Of a DNA stretch of 64,000 nt, positions 27,357-35,926 are shown in pieces. A model generated the notes under the pieces. The model saw nothing but the letters and a program-made list of their open reading frames with translations. It was not told the DNA's origin and made no database searches. Numbering within the stretch: position 1 is the first letter of the stretch; each line of letters starts with the position of its first letter. Source of the DNA: Humisphaera borealis. GTDB lineage: Bacteria > Planctomycetota > Phycisphaerae > Tepidisphaerales > Tepidisphaeraceae. The DNA lies in the NCBI RefSeq assembly GCF_015169395.1, contig NZ_CP063458.1, forward strand, positions 3,162,001-3,226,000, written 5' to 3'. The position numbers were made by a program, and so were the translations under genes.

Positions 27357-28616
27357 CTACTTGCTCGTCATGCCTTCGATCAGCGAGATCATCGGCATGA
27401 ACAGTGCGATAACGATGAACCCGACGATCACGCCGAGCACCACCACCATCACCGGCTCAAGAATGCTGATCAGCGAAGCCACCAGCACGTCCACGTCCGA
27501 GTCGTAATTGTCCGCGACCTTGATGAGCATCTTATCAAGATCGCCCGTCTCTTCACCGACGTCGATCATGTTCACCACGATCGTATCGCAGACTTTGGTC
27601 GCCTTCAGCGGCTCGGCCATGGATTCGCCTTCGCGGATCGCGTCGTGAACCTTGACCAGGGCGCGGGAATAGACCTCGTTGCCGCAGGTTTCCTTGGTGA
27701 TCGTGAGGGCTTCCAGGATCGGCACGCCGGCACTGATGAGCGTACCGAGCGTACGGGTGAAGCGGGCGATGGACGTCTTGCCCAGGATGCTTCCCAGAAT
27801 CGGCACTTTCAGCAGGATGACGTCGGTCGCATAGCGGCCGCCCTCGCTGATGCGGATCAATCGCCACGCCAGCGCGACGACGAACGGGAACGCAATCACA
27901 TACATCCAGCCGTTGTTGGCCATGAAGTCCGAGATGTCGATCAGGAGCTGGGTGGGTCCGGGGAGCTTGAGCTTGAAGTCGTCGAAGATCTTTTTGAACT
28001 TCGGAATCACGACGATCATGATCATCGACACGATACCGACGGCGATCGTGATGACGACCGCCGGGTAGATCATGGCACCGATGACCTTCTTTTTCAGCCG
28101 GGCGGCCTTTTCCATGAAGTCGGCAAGGCGGGCGAGGATCAGGTCGAGCACGCCGCCCGCTTCGCCGGCGGCGATCATGTTCGTGTAGAGCTTGTCGAAC
28201 GCCTTGGGGTACTTCGCCATCGCGTCGGAGAGCGAGCCACCGGCCTCAACCTCGTCGGCCACGCCGCCGACGATCGCCTTCAACAACCCCGGCTTCTGCT
28301 GCTGCTCGAGAATCTGGAGAGACCTCAGGATGGGCAGGCCGGCGTCCTGAAGGGTGGACAACTGGCGGGTGAAGTTCACCAATTGCTTCCGCGGCACTCC
28401 GCCGATCGCCATCGGCATCTTCTTCTTGGGTGCCCCTGAAGCCTTGCCACCGGCTTTCTTGGCGACCTTCTTCTTGGCCGCCTGCTCGCGGATTTTGGTG
28501 GGATATTGCCCCTTGGCCCGAATCTTCTGAATTGCCTCTTCGTTCGATTCGGCTTCCACCTCGTCCTTGACCTCCTGACCGGAGGCGTTCATCGCTTCGT
28601 AGGCAAAAACGGGCAT
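27357..28616 (-). CDS. gspF: Type II secretion/type IV pilus inner-membrane platform protein GspF/PilC
   Basis: A 419-residue polytopic platform protein that couples the assembly ATPase to pilin insertion. An N-terminal MPVFAYEAMNASGQEVKDEVEA start is typical. A Lys/Ala-rich linker at about 50-75 is unusual. Two T2SSF domains follow (NFTRQLSTLQDAGLPILRSLQIL near 85 and RFTRTLGTLISAGVPILEALTI near 290), each followed by GEAGGVLD or GEETGDLD and by transmembrane helices. The gene is first in the operon with three prepilin genes. The ATPase (GspE/PilB), the secretin and the peptidase are absent from this window, so the machine must be completed from other loci. Confidence 0.93.
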   Translation of the reverse strand: MPVFAYEAMNASGQEVKDEVEAESNEEAIQKIRAKGQYPTKIREQAAKKKVAKKAGGKASGAPKKKMPMAIGGVPRKQLVNFTRQLSTLQDAGLPILRSLQILEQQQKPGLLKAIVGGVADEVEAGGSLSDAMAKYPKAFDKLYTNMIAAGEAGGVLDLILARLADFMEKAARLKKKVIGAMIYPAVVITIAVGIVSMIMIVVIPKFKKIFDDFKLKLPGPTQLLIDISDFMANNGWMYVIAFPFVVALAWRLIRISEGGRYATDVILLKVPILGSILGKTSIARFTRTLGTLISAGVPILEALTITKETCGNEVYSRALVKVHDAIREGESMAEPLKATKVCDTIVVNMIDVGEETGDLDKMLIKVADNYDSDVDVLVASLISILEPVMVVVLGVIVGFIVIALFMPMISLIEGMTSK

Positions 28617-28857
28617 ATATCACGACTCCAAAGCGGGGTGACAGAATCGAGCTGCGGAGACACCTAAGGCATTATAGGCGATGGGCTTAACGCGAACCAC
28701 CGCCGATTCGCCGCCCGGGCCTCCTCACGCAACATCAGGGCCGAACGAATGGTTCGCGCTGTCCACCATCCGCACGCCCCCTATGAAACCGCATCGGCGA
28801 CGCGTTGGCAACTGAAACCTTTTGCGTCAGGCCTACGGTCCAACCTTCGTGCGGCCC

Positions 28858-28928
28858 AGGATTGAACGCCAAGACGCCCAGACGCCAAGTGTTGCGGTGC
28901 CACGGGTCGCGGTACTCCGAGACCCGTG
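28858..28928. repeat. Dispersed repeat and GGTGCCACGGGTC hairpin
   Basis: Part of a gene-free stretch at 28617-29289. It contains AGGATTGAACGCCAAGACGC, which recurs in the opposite direction near 31462-31482. It also has a hairpin with arms CACGGGTC (28901-28908) and GACCCGTG (28921-28928) around GCGGTACTCC. The hairpin family recurs at 30215-30312 and 31577-31606. The rest of the stretch next to gspF (28617-28850) shows nothing I can name. Confidence 0.75.
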
Positions 28929-29061
28929 CGTCAAGTCGCGTCGTCTCGGCACGCCACACCGGCAAGCAAAGGTACCCTAGCTCCAGGCAAACCCGCTTAG
29001 GAACTCGTCGAATTGAACCACCTGCTGTCGCGCAATCCCAAGTGATCTGGCGTTCGGATTG

Positions 29062-29173
29062 AACACGAAGGACACGAAGGCACGAAGAGCCACAAAGAAG
29101 AGTCGGATGATCAGAACAGGCGTCAAAAGCCTTGACGCGACATTCTCTTCGTGAACCTTCGTGCCTTCGTGTT
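29062..29173. repeat. Inverted repeat of the CACGAAGG family
   Basis: Arms at 29062-29089 and 29145-29173 are reverse complements with few differences and are built from CACGAAGG units. A smaller hairpin CGTCAA/TTGACG sits between them (29121-29137), so it is again a nested dyad. It lies just upstream of the PhyH gene and could affect its promoter or leader. Confidence 0.85.
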
Positions 29174-29289
29174 AAATCTGAGCCCAAGTCGGTCGTGCGG
29201 TATGGAGTTCTTGAAGTAGTCGTCGGCGTAGCGTGGCACCACACCCCCCAGGCTCGCACCGCCGGCGGCGGTCCGAGTACACTCCCCCC

Positions 29290-30192
29290 GTGCACATCGC
29301 CGACGAATACCTTCACCACCTCGACACCCACGGCTACGCCGTCGTGCCCGACTTCCTGTCCAAAGACGAGCTGCTGGCGGCCCGGCGGAACCTGTTTCAG
29401 TACTTCCCGCCGCCCGAAGAGCTCTGGTCGACACCCAAGCGATACGACTTCATCTTCGACGACCCCGCGCACCTTCAGATCGAGTTTCCGTTCATGGGCA
29501 ACCCGCTGAACGACCTCGCCACGCATCCCGATCTCATCGACGTCGTCGAACGAGCCCTGGGCGACAAAGAGGTTCTGCTCACGCAGGCGGCGATCTGGGC
29601 GAAGTACGCCGGCACCGGCGAGTTCGGCCAAGAAATGCACCTCGATTATCAGGGGAACACGCTGGTCGTGCCGCGCGACGAGGGCACCTTCCGCCAGGTG
29701 AACATGATCCTGTACTACACCGACGTAACGGCCGACCTGGGCGCGACGCGGGTCGTCAGTAAAACCAAGACCAGGAATGAATCACTCTGGCCCCCGTTCC
29801 GCCCGCGCAAAAAGTACCCCAAGCTCTACGCCGACGAGGTGGCGATTGAGGCCAAGGCCGGCAGCCTGCTGATGTTCCAGATGGGCACCTTACACCGCGC
29901 CGGCGAGATGACCGCCGACGCCCCGGCCGCCCGGTTCACGCAGCACCTGGTCTGGCGGTCGGCGAAACACCACTTTGCCGGCTATCACCTCTGGAGCCGA
30001 ATGGGGGAGAACGACGACCTCGAGCGGTTCATCGAACGCACGACGCCCCGCCAGCGGGAAGTACTGGGCTTCCCGCCGGCGGGGCATGCGTATTGGAACG
30101 AACAGACGATCGCCGGGGTGGCGGCACGGTACCCGAAGATGGATATGACGCCGTACCGGGCCGGGGTGAACGACGATTCAAATGCCGATTAG
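29290..30192 (+). CDS. Phytanoyl-CoA dioxygenase (PhyH) family Fe(II)/2-oxoglutarate oxygenase
   Basis: I take the GTG at 29290 (VHIADEYLHHLDTHGYAVV) as the start; the frame opens 57 bases earlier with an unlikely basic tail. The double-stranded beta-helix carries the iron triad: His117 and Asp119 in EMHLDYQGN, and His202 in TLHRAGEM. An Arg for 2-oxoglutarate is likely in AARFTQHLVW. Members hydroxylate lipids, sugars or small metabolites using oxygen and 2-oxoglutarate, and planctomycetes carry many of unknown substrate. It is a single-gene unit between two palindromic repeats. Confidence 0.88.
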   Translation: MHIADEYLHHLDTHGYAVVPDFLSKDELLAARRNLFQYFPPPEELWSTPKRYDFIFDDPAHLQIEFPFMGNPLNDLATHPDLIDVVERALGDKEVLLTQAAIWAKYAGTGEFGQEMHLDYQGNTLVVPRDEGTFRQVNMILYYTDVTADLGATRVVSKTKTRNESLWPPFRPRKKYPKLYADEVAIEAKAGSLLMFQMGTLHRAGEMTADAPAARFTQHLVWRSAKHHFAGYHLWSRMGENDDLERFIERTTPRQREVLGFPPAGHAYWNEQTIAGVAARYPKMDMTPYRAGVNDDSNAD

Positions 30193-30214
30193 GCTGTGTC
30201 TGAAAATCCAATGC

Positions 30215-30312
30215 TGGGGTGCCATGGGCTGACGTACTCGTCTGCCCATGGCGATGTTCCTGCAGCGAAGCTTCACCACGGGCAGCGGAGTACCGCAGCG
30301 CATGGCACCCTG
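30215..30312. repeat. Inverted repeat with 37-base arms of the GGTGCCATGGGC family
   Basis: Arms 30215-30251 and 30276-30312 pair with only a few mismatches (core GGTGCCATGSGCTG and GTACTC). Only 24 bases separate them, so the transcript would fold into a long hairpin directly after the PhyH stop and before the end of the convergent gene. It could serve as a two-way terminator. Single arms of the same family occur at 28896 and 31572. Confidence 0.87.
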
Positions 30313-30334
30313 AACTACAGTTTTCCGACGGCAC

Positions 30335-31180
30335 CTAGATTTCCTGAGCAGGACGTGCGGGGCGCTGGCCCTCGGGCTTGGCACCATCAGGTCGTGCACC
30401 ATCGGGCCGTGCGCCGTCCGGACGGCCTTCGCGCGGCGCGCCGTCGGGGCGGTCGCCGTTGGGACGCTGGCCGGGGCGTTGCCCGCCGTCGCGGATCATC
30501 TTCTGGATCTCGGCCATGAAGTTCTCCTTCACCTTGGCCTTCTGGTCGGCGGTGAGGTCAGTCTTTTCCAGGGCCGCGTTGAGGGCGTTGGTCAGCATCG
30601 CGCCGCGGCCTTCGCCAGGGGCACCGGGTGTGCCGGGCCGGGCCTGACCGAGACCGCCTTCAGGACGACCTTCTCCGGGACGACCTTCGCCGGGGCGTCC
30701 TTCACCGGGACGACGGGCCGGGACTTTCTCGGCGAACACCTTGCGCTGCTCCTCATTCAGCGTTGCTTCGATGCTGGACCGCAGTTCGCCCATCGCGGTC
30801 ATCGTCGCCTGGATGCGTTCGCGGGGTTCGCCTTCCTTCTGGCCGGCGATCGACTTCTTCGCGGCAGCGACGGCTTCGTCGATCTTGGTCTTCTGCTCGG
30901 CGCTGAGGTCCATGCCCGCGAGCACCCCCTGAACCCGCTCGATCATCGCGTTGGGGTCCATTCGGCCGGCGAGTGGACGCCCTTCGCCATCGGGACGGCC
31001 TTCCGGACGACCTTCGGGACGGCCCTGTGGTCGCGGTTCGCCCGGACGGGCCGGTGCGGCACCCTCTTTGGCCGGGGGCGGCGGAGCGGGCTCGTCGGCA
31101 GCGATCGACAGCGAGGTCATCGACGGCACCAGCACCAGGATGGCCGACAGGACGGCAGGACGAAGCAATGAGCGTGGCAT
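30335..31180 (-). CDS. Secreted Spy/LTxxQ-like protein with long Gly-Arg-Pro repeats
   Basis: The frame is open from 31393, but the ATG at 31180 has a GGAG site and starts a clear signal peptide (LLRPAVLSAILVLVPSMTSLSIAADE). The mature protein of about 255 residues has two helical units, each with an LTxxQ-like motif (DLSAEQKTKIDEAV and DLTADQKAKVKENF), as in the periplasmic Spy/CpxP family. Around and between them lie three tandem-repeat tracts made of GRPEGRPEGRPDG, GEGRPGEGRP and DGARPDGARP units. A role in periplasmic metal or envelope stress is possible by analogy, but the repeat tracts are a species-specific addition. Confidence 0.75.
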   Translation of the reverse strand: MPRSLLRPAVLSAILVLVPSMTSLSIAADEPAPPPPAKEGAAPARPGEPRPQGRPEGRPEGRPDGEGRPLAGRMDPNAMIERVQGVLAGMDLSAEQKTKIDEAVAAAKKSIAGQKEGEPRERIQATMTAMGELRSSIEATLNEEQRKVFAEKVPARRPGEGRPGEGRPGEGRPEGGLGQARPGTPGAPGEGRGAMLTNALNAALEKTDLTADQKAKVKENFMAEIQKMIRDGGQRPGQRPNGDRPDGAPREGRPDGARPDGARPDGAKPEGQRPARPAQEI

Positions 31181-31511
31181 GGGAAGACTCCAGAGATTGG
31201 GGTAGATCACACGTGCGGACGAATCTGCGGTGACAGACGGCCGAGCCGTCCATACCTGACCAGAACGAGGCGACCCGTCCTTTCTTACGACGCCAGTGAC
31301 GATCAAAGACCCTTGACCGACGGCAGAACCGGGCTCGTCGACAGCTTGCGGAACGTAAAGGGGATCAAGGAATCTGCTTGAACGGGACGCCAAAGACCGT
31401 ACAATATACTAACACAAGTGCGGCCGAGGTGCCACGGTCGCTGACCAAACAAGACAACTCTCGGCGTCTTGGCGTTCAATCCTGACGCTGTGAGACGCCG
31501 GCGGCTGGCTC

Positions 31512-31853
31512 GGGTTCGTTCGGCGATGTCGCGCTGGGTTCGTTTGGCGTGTTCGGTGTGGTGGAAGCGTTGGTGCCACGGGTCGCCGGTACGCCGGAGA
31601 CCTGTGCGGCGGGTCGAACTCGCGCAAGTTTCGGTCTTTCGATTCGATGTTCGGTGTTGGGCGTTCGCCTCGGGTTCGTTCGGCAATCCAGGGACGCGAC
31701 CTCGCCACAACCCCCACCCTAGCCCTCTCCCGGAGTACCGGAGGAGTGGACCGGAGGCAATCCTCGGGTTCGTTTGGCCGGCTCGGGTTCGTTCGGCAAA
31801 ACGTCGATTCTTGGGTTCGTTTGGCGGAACGTCGGTTCTCGGGTTCGTTTGGC
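31512..31853. repeat. Irregular array of seven GGGTTCGTTYGGC 13-mers
   Basis: Copies start at 31512, 31536, 31672, 31766, 31785, 31813 and 31841, all on the same strand, differing only at one C/T position. Spacing is 19 to 136 bases and irregular. Between copies lie a GGTGCCACGGGTC hairpin (31577-31606) and a uvrD-type repeat arm (31709-31750). The whole gene-free stretch from 31181 to 32297 otherwise shows no supported gene, although both strands have long open frames rich in repeats. Confidence 0.88.
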
Positions 31854-32297
31854 GGATTCGGCGCGTTGCTATTGGACGTGCGGCGTTCGGCCCTGCTGGC
31901 GGACCGATCGACACGCGACGCCCGACCTCCGTCACTCTTGATTTCGTAACGTTTACGATCGCTTCGAGTTATGATTGACCCCCCCACCGAGCACTGGTAT
32001 CTTCGATCCCGGTCACCTTGGCGGAGGGTTCTTGCCGCTGTTGCCGGTGGTTTTTCTGTTTCGGTGGTTGTCACCGCTGGCACCCTTTTAGGTTTACCTG
32101 TCGGGCATTCCCCACGGCGTCCGTCCCGAACAGGTCGTTCGGCAGCGACTGATGCCGCGACTCGGTCGGTGCCCGGCCGGGTCTGTCACGTGGGTTCGTC
32201 CGACCAAGAGCATTTGCGCCGCGGGCGGTTCGAGCGCCCGTCGGTCGTCTGTCCTGAACCGATTTCGACCACCACTACTGCCAGGAGCGGAGCACCC

Positions 32298-33578
32298 GTG
32301 AGTCAGTTCTCCTTCCCGCGTTTCCTCTGCCGATTCGGTCGGTCCCGTGTTGCGACCGCCCTGGTCGCTGTTGCGGCGTTGTCGGCGACCATGTTCTCCG
32401 CCGGTTGTGGCGGCGACGGTGAAACGCCCGGCGATATCCAGGTCGTGGCCAATCCCGGGTTTGCCCGCCAATGGGCGACCAACCTCAAGATCCCGTCCGG
32501 TGACAAGGTCCGCTCGATCTTCGTCCGCGACGCCTACATCGTCGTCTACTCCAAGCAGGGCGTGGTCTACGGACTGGCCCGCGAGAACGGCGACCCCCGC
32601 GTGAGCATGAAGGTGCCCGGCGGCGACTTCCGGATGTTCCCGCCGATCATCCTCAAGGAGCACCTGGTCTTCCCGACCCTCAGCTCGCTCGAGATTTACT
32701 CCCTGACCGGCGCCAAGGAGCGAACGCTCGAAATCGGCGCTGCCATCCGGGCCGACTGCGTCGGTGCCACGCAGAACGTCTTCGTGCCGGTCGATTCGCC
32801 CGATGGCGGGGCGCGCATCAAGCGGTACGACCTGAACAACAAGGCCGTCAACATCCCCGTGTGGGAACTGCAGGCCTGGAAGGGCGGCCTGGCTTCGGCA
32901 CCGGCGCTGCACACCGACACCGTTTATCTTGCGGCCGAAACCGGCACGGTCTATGCCGTCACCGCCCAGGACCGCGAGCCGATCTGGCCACTTCCGGGCA
33001 ACGTGTTCGACGCGCACAGCGCCGTCACCGCCCCGCTTCGTGCCGATGACGTCGGGCTGTACATCTCGACCGTCGAAGGCAAGTTCTATTGCGTCAATCG
33101 CACCAGCGGGCAGGTCAAGTGGCAGTGGTACGGCAGCGGTCCGCTGGAAGAAGCACCCGTCCCCCTCGCCGACACCGTTTACATCAAAGACCCTAATCGC
33201 GGCTGGGTGGCGGTGGACAAAGTGGAGAACCCCGAGATCAAGGCCCCGCAGTACAACCGCAAGGAACGCTGGGTCCGCGACGACATCCGCCAGGTTCTCT
33301 CCCAGGACGATCGTTACACCTACGCACTGACCAAGGACAACCGCATCTCGGCGCTGGACAAGAAGACCGGCCAGACCAAGTTCCAGAGCAAGCGGAACGA
33401 CTTCTACGTGTTCGCCACCAACGCCAAGGATTCGACTATCTACACCTGCAGCGAGCAGGGCCGCGTCGTGGCGGTTCGGCCGGTGTTGACGCCGGGTTCG
33501 TCCGGCGAAGTCGTCATGATCGAGCAGGACAAGTCCCCGGAAGGGGAAGTCGCGGTCCTGATGCTACCGGTGCCGTAA
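32298..33578 (+). CDS. PQQ-type beta-propeller lipoprotein
   Basis: The frame opens at 31971, but the GTG at 32298, preceded by CAGGAGCGGAG, begins a proper lipoprotein signal (ATALVAVAALSATMFSAGC, Cys37). The mature protein of about 390 residues is made of PQQ-like/quinoprotein propeller blades, for example YLAAETGTVYAVTAQDREPIWPL, YISTVEGKFYCVNRTSGQVKW and RISALDKKTGQTKF. No catalytic quinoprotein residues are evident, so a BamB-like scaffolding or binding role at the envelope is more likely than enzyme activity. The lipobox has Ser rather than Leu at -3. It is preceded by over 1 kb of repeats. Confidence 0.85.
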   Translation: MSQFSFPRFLCRFGRSRVATALVAVAALSATMFSAGCGGDGETPGDIQVVANPGFARQWATNLKIPSGDKVRSIFVRDAYIVVYSKQGVVYGLARENGDPRVSMKVPGGDFRMFPPIILKEHLVFPTLSSLEIYSLTGAKERTLEIGAAIRADCVGATQNVFVPVDSPDGGARIKRYDLNNKAVNIPVWELQAWKGGLASAPALHTDTVYLAAETGTVYAVTAQDREPIWPLPGNVFDAHSAVTAPLRADDVGLYISTVEGKFYCVNRTSGQVKWQWYGSGPLEEAPVPLADTVYIKDPNRGWVAVDKVENPEIKAPQYNRKERWVRDDIRQVLSQDDRYTYALTKDNRISALDKKTGQTKFQSKRNDFYVFATNAKDSTIYTCSEQGRVVAVRPVLTPGSSGEVVMIEQDKSPEGEVAVLMLPVP

Positions 33579-33613
33579 AGATCTGACCGTAAGTGGCAGC
33601 CGTTCTCCCATCG

Positions 33614-33755
33614 TTGTGAGCCATGACCACGCAGACGACATGCTTTCGAATTTAGAAGATGCGTCCCGAGTGGGCATGAGCGAACGGCACGATATCCCGA
33701 CGACGCATGCCCACGCGGGACGTCCACTTCGGACTTGAGTGCGAACGCGCGGCGT
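33614..33755. repeat. Degenerate copy of the CATGCCCACGC nested repeat
   Basis: The inner dyad GTCCCGAGTGGGCATG / GCATGCCCACGCGGGAC matches with one mismatch. The right outer arm GGCGTGGGCATGGCACACA (about 33745-33763) is well kept, whereas its partner at 33614-33632 has several changes. It is clearly the same family as 37099-37253. Confidence 0.7.
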
Positions 33756-33803
33756 GGGCATGGCACACAACTTGCGTTTTGAGACAGAGTTCGGAGGGTT
33801 TGG

Positions 33804-34625
33804 ATGCGTTCATCACTCCCCGTGAACATTGCGGCTCTCCTTCCTGCCATTCTGCTGATGTCCACTGTCGTCACAGCCGCGGATCCATCGCCGGTCGACC
33901 GGTTCGAAGCGCGCGTCCACGACAGCGGCGCGGTGGCTGGCGGCAAGCTGAACTACCGGTTCCTGATTCCCACGGGCTACGACGCCAAGGCCCCGGCGAC
34001 GTACCCGCTGGTGCTGTTCCTGCACGGTGCCGGCGAACGGGGAACAGACAACGCCGCGCAACTGAAATGGGGCGGTCAGCAACTCGCGACCGACCTTCAG
34101 AAAGCCGGCAAGTGCTTCGTGATCGCCCCGCAGTGCCCGCCGGGCAAACAGTGGGTCAACACACCCTGGGCCAAGGGAAGCTACTCGAGCGATAAGGTGG
34201 CGATCTCGGACGAACTGAAGATGGCGATCGAGGTCGTCGAGAAGGCCGTTGGCGATTACAAGATCGACAAGTCGCGGCTGTACGTCATGGGCCTGTCGAT
34301 GGGCGGCTTCGGGACCTGGGACGCGATCGTCCGCCGGCCGGACCTGTTCGCGGCGGCGGTGCCGATCTGCGGCGGCGGCGACCCTTCGAAAGCCGCGAAC
34401 CTGAAGGGCATCGGCATCTGGACCTTCCACGGCGACGCCGACACCGCCGTCCCCACCGCCGGCACCCGCGAGATGGTCGCCGCCCTCCGCAAGGCCGGCG
34501 TGACCCAGCAAACCCTCAAGTACAACGAGTATCCCGGCGTTGGCCACAATTGCTGGTCGAAGGCCTGGGAGACCAAGGGGCTCTGGGAGTGGATGCTGGC
34601 GTCGAAGAAAAGCAGCAGTCCGTGA
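33804..34625 (+). CDS. Secreted phospholipase/carboxylesterase-like alpha/beta hydrolase
   Basis: A 273-residue exported esterase. A signal peptide of about 25 residues (SLPVNIAALLPAILLMSTVVTA) precedes YRFLIPTGYDAKAPATYPLV. The oxyanion hole lies in LFLHGAGERG, the nucleophile is Ser165 in GLSMGGFGTW, the acid is probably in FHGDADTAVP near 212, and the His is in GVGHNCW. The layout is that of the poly(3-hydroxybutyrate) depolymerase/prolyl-oligopeptidase-like group (family names: esterase, feruloyl esterase-like). A second secreted esterase gene starts 62 bases downstream on the same strand, so the two may work on one polymer. Confidence 0.88.
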   Translation: MRSSLPVNIAALLPAILLMSTVVTAADPSPVDRFEARVHDSGAVAGGKLNYRFLIPTGYDAKAPATYPLVLFLHGAGERGTDNAAQLKWGGQQLATDLQKAGKCFVIAPQCPPGKQWVNTPWAKGSYSSDKVAISDELKMAIEVVEKAVGDYKIDKSRLYVMGLSMGGFGTWDAIVRRPDLFAAAVPICGGGDPSKAANLKGIGIWTFHGDADTAVPTAGTREMVAALRKAGVTQQTLKYNEYPGVGHNCWSKAWETKGLWEWMLASKKSSSP

Positions 34626-34686
34626 ACAGTGCCAGCCTGTGAACACTGCAGTGCCGGCCGCCCCGCCTTTTTCCGGAGGAACCCCC

Positions 34687-35685
34687 ATGATCCGCTCATT
34701 GTCCCGCGTCGCGTTGTCGATCGGCCTGATGACCGGCATCGCCGCCGCTCAGAATGCGCCGACGCCAAAGCCGGTCGAAAACTATCCGACCCACGCCGAC
34801 GCGGTGCGGAAGGAAGGCGTTCCCCTGGGCAAGGTGATCCAGATGCCCAGGTTCGCCGATTCGAAGATCTATCCCGGCACCGAGCGGGATTGGTGGATCT
34901 ACGTCCCGGCGCAGTACGACGGCAAGACGCCCGCCTGCCTGGCGGTCTTCCAGGACGGTGCCGGCCCCATCGGAGAGAAAGGGGACACGAGGGTGCCGAT
35001 CGTCTTTGACAACCTTATTCACCAGAAGGAAATGCCGGTCACCATCGGCGTATTCATCAACCCGGGCAACGATCCGAAGAAGAATCCCCCGCCGGCCAAG
35101 GGAGAGAAACGCGCCACCCCGTTCAAAGCGAGCAACCGGTCGGTCGAGTATGACACCATGTCGGACGCATACTCGAAGTACCTGATCGATGAGATCCTGC
35201 CGATCATCCAGAAGGAGTACAAGATCACCGATGATCCCAATGGGCGGTTGATCTGTGGCAACTCCTCCGGCGGCATCTGCGCCTTCACGGTCGCGTGGTA
35301 TCGGCCGGACGCATTCCGCAAGGTCGTGAGCCATGTGGGGTCATTCACGGACATCCGCGGCGGTCACAACTACCCGCCGATGATCCGCAAAGCGCCGCCG
35401 AAGCCGATCCGCGTATTCCTCCAGGACGGCAGCAACGACTTGGACAACCAGTTCGGCGACTGGTTCCTGGCCAACCAGCAGATGGCCAAGGCGTTCGCGT
35501 ACGCCAACCGCACCGCCGACGAAGCCGTCAAGGCGGGAGGCAAGAGCATCGCCCCCGACCGATACGACGTGAAGACCGTCTGGGGCGAAGGCGTCCACAG
35601 CGGCAAGCACGGCGGCGCGATCTTCCCCGACACGATGCGCTGGATCTGGCGGGACTATGCAGGCGTGAAGACGGCTGCGCGGTAG
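34687..35685 (+). CDS. Secreted esterase of the enterochelin-esterase/esterase D family
   Basis: 332 residues from the ATG at 34687, which has CCGGAGGAA in front; the longer frame to 34540 overlaps the previous gene and is not used. A signal peptide ends near GIAAAQ. The domain has an RDWWIYVPAQYDG start, LAVFQDGAGPIGE, YSKYLIDEILPIIQKEY, the nucleophile Ser193 in GNSSGGICAFTVAW, an acid in FLQDGSNDLDN and a His in GVHSGKHGG. Members cut ester bonds in siderophores, feruloyl-polysaccharides or mycolates, but no siderophore genes are nearby, so a role in polysaccharide breakdown beside the previous esterase is more likely. Confidence 0.88.
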   Translation: MIRSLSRVALSIGLMTGIAAAQNAPTPKPVENYPTHADAVRKEGVPLGKVIQMPRFADSKIYPGTERDWWIYVPAQYDGKTPACLAVFQDGAGPIGEKGDTRVPIVFDNLIHQKEMPVTIGVFINPGNDPKKNPPPAKGEKRATPFKASNRSVEYDTMSDAYSKYLIDEILPIIQKEYKITDDPNGRLICGNSSGGICAFTVAWYRPDAFRKVVSHVGSFTDIRGGHNYPPMIRKAPPKPIRVFLQDGSNDLDNQFGDWFLANQQMAKAFAYANRTADEAVKAGGKSIAPDRYDVKTVWGEGVHSGKHGGAIFPDTMRWIWRDYAGVKTAAR

Positions 35686-35699
35686 CGCGAACGAGTGAA

Positions 35700-35873
35700 G
35701 ATCAACATGGAGGCACGGAGACGCGGAGGGCAACTCGTAGAATGAAGCGGGACCACTCGCGTGAGATTTCGGGACCGGAGTGAGACGCTGTGCCAGGTCC
35801 CCTTGGGTCCAGCGTCTGGGTCCGGCGTCACGCCACCAGTTGCCCTCCGTGCCTCCGTGTCTCCGTGGTGATC
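35700..35873. repeat. Inverted repeat related to the aroA-carB element
   Basis: Arms at 35700-35735 and 35838-35873 pair over 36 bases with about six mismatches and contain GGAGGCACGGAGACGCGGAG. This is the outer-arm family of 5722-6031. The interior differs completely, so the arms travel independently of what lies between them. A short AGACGCT/AGCGTCT dyad lies inside. Confidence 0.85.
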
Positions 35874-35926
35874 CCCCGTCTTCGCCTCATTTACACTAGT
35901 CGGACAATCCGTTCTACTTTCCTTCG

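Noticed and set aside
28735-29640. 301-codon minus-strand open frame
   Set aside because: It crosses two repeat elements and the antisense of the PhyH gene; no domain.
31512-31853. CRISPR array
   Set aside because: The 13-base unit is too short and the spacing (19-136 bases) too irregular, and no cas gene is in the window.
31303-32083. Open frames rich in NEPEN/AERT-type peptides
   Set aside because: They are translations of the GGGTTCGTTYGGC repeat array and neighbouring repeats, not a protein.
31971-32297. N-terminal extension of the PQQ lipoprotein
   Set aside because: No signal or domain; a GTG with a good ribosome site directly precedes the lipoprotein signal at 32298.
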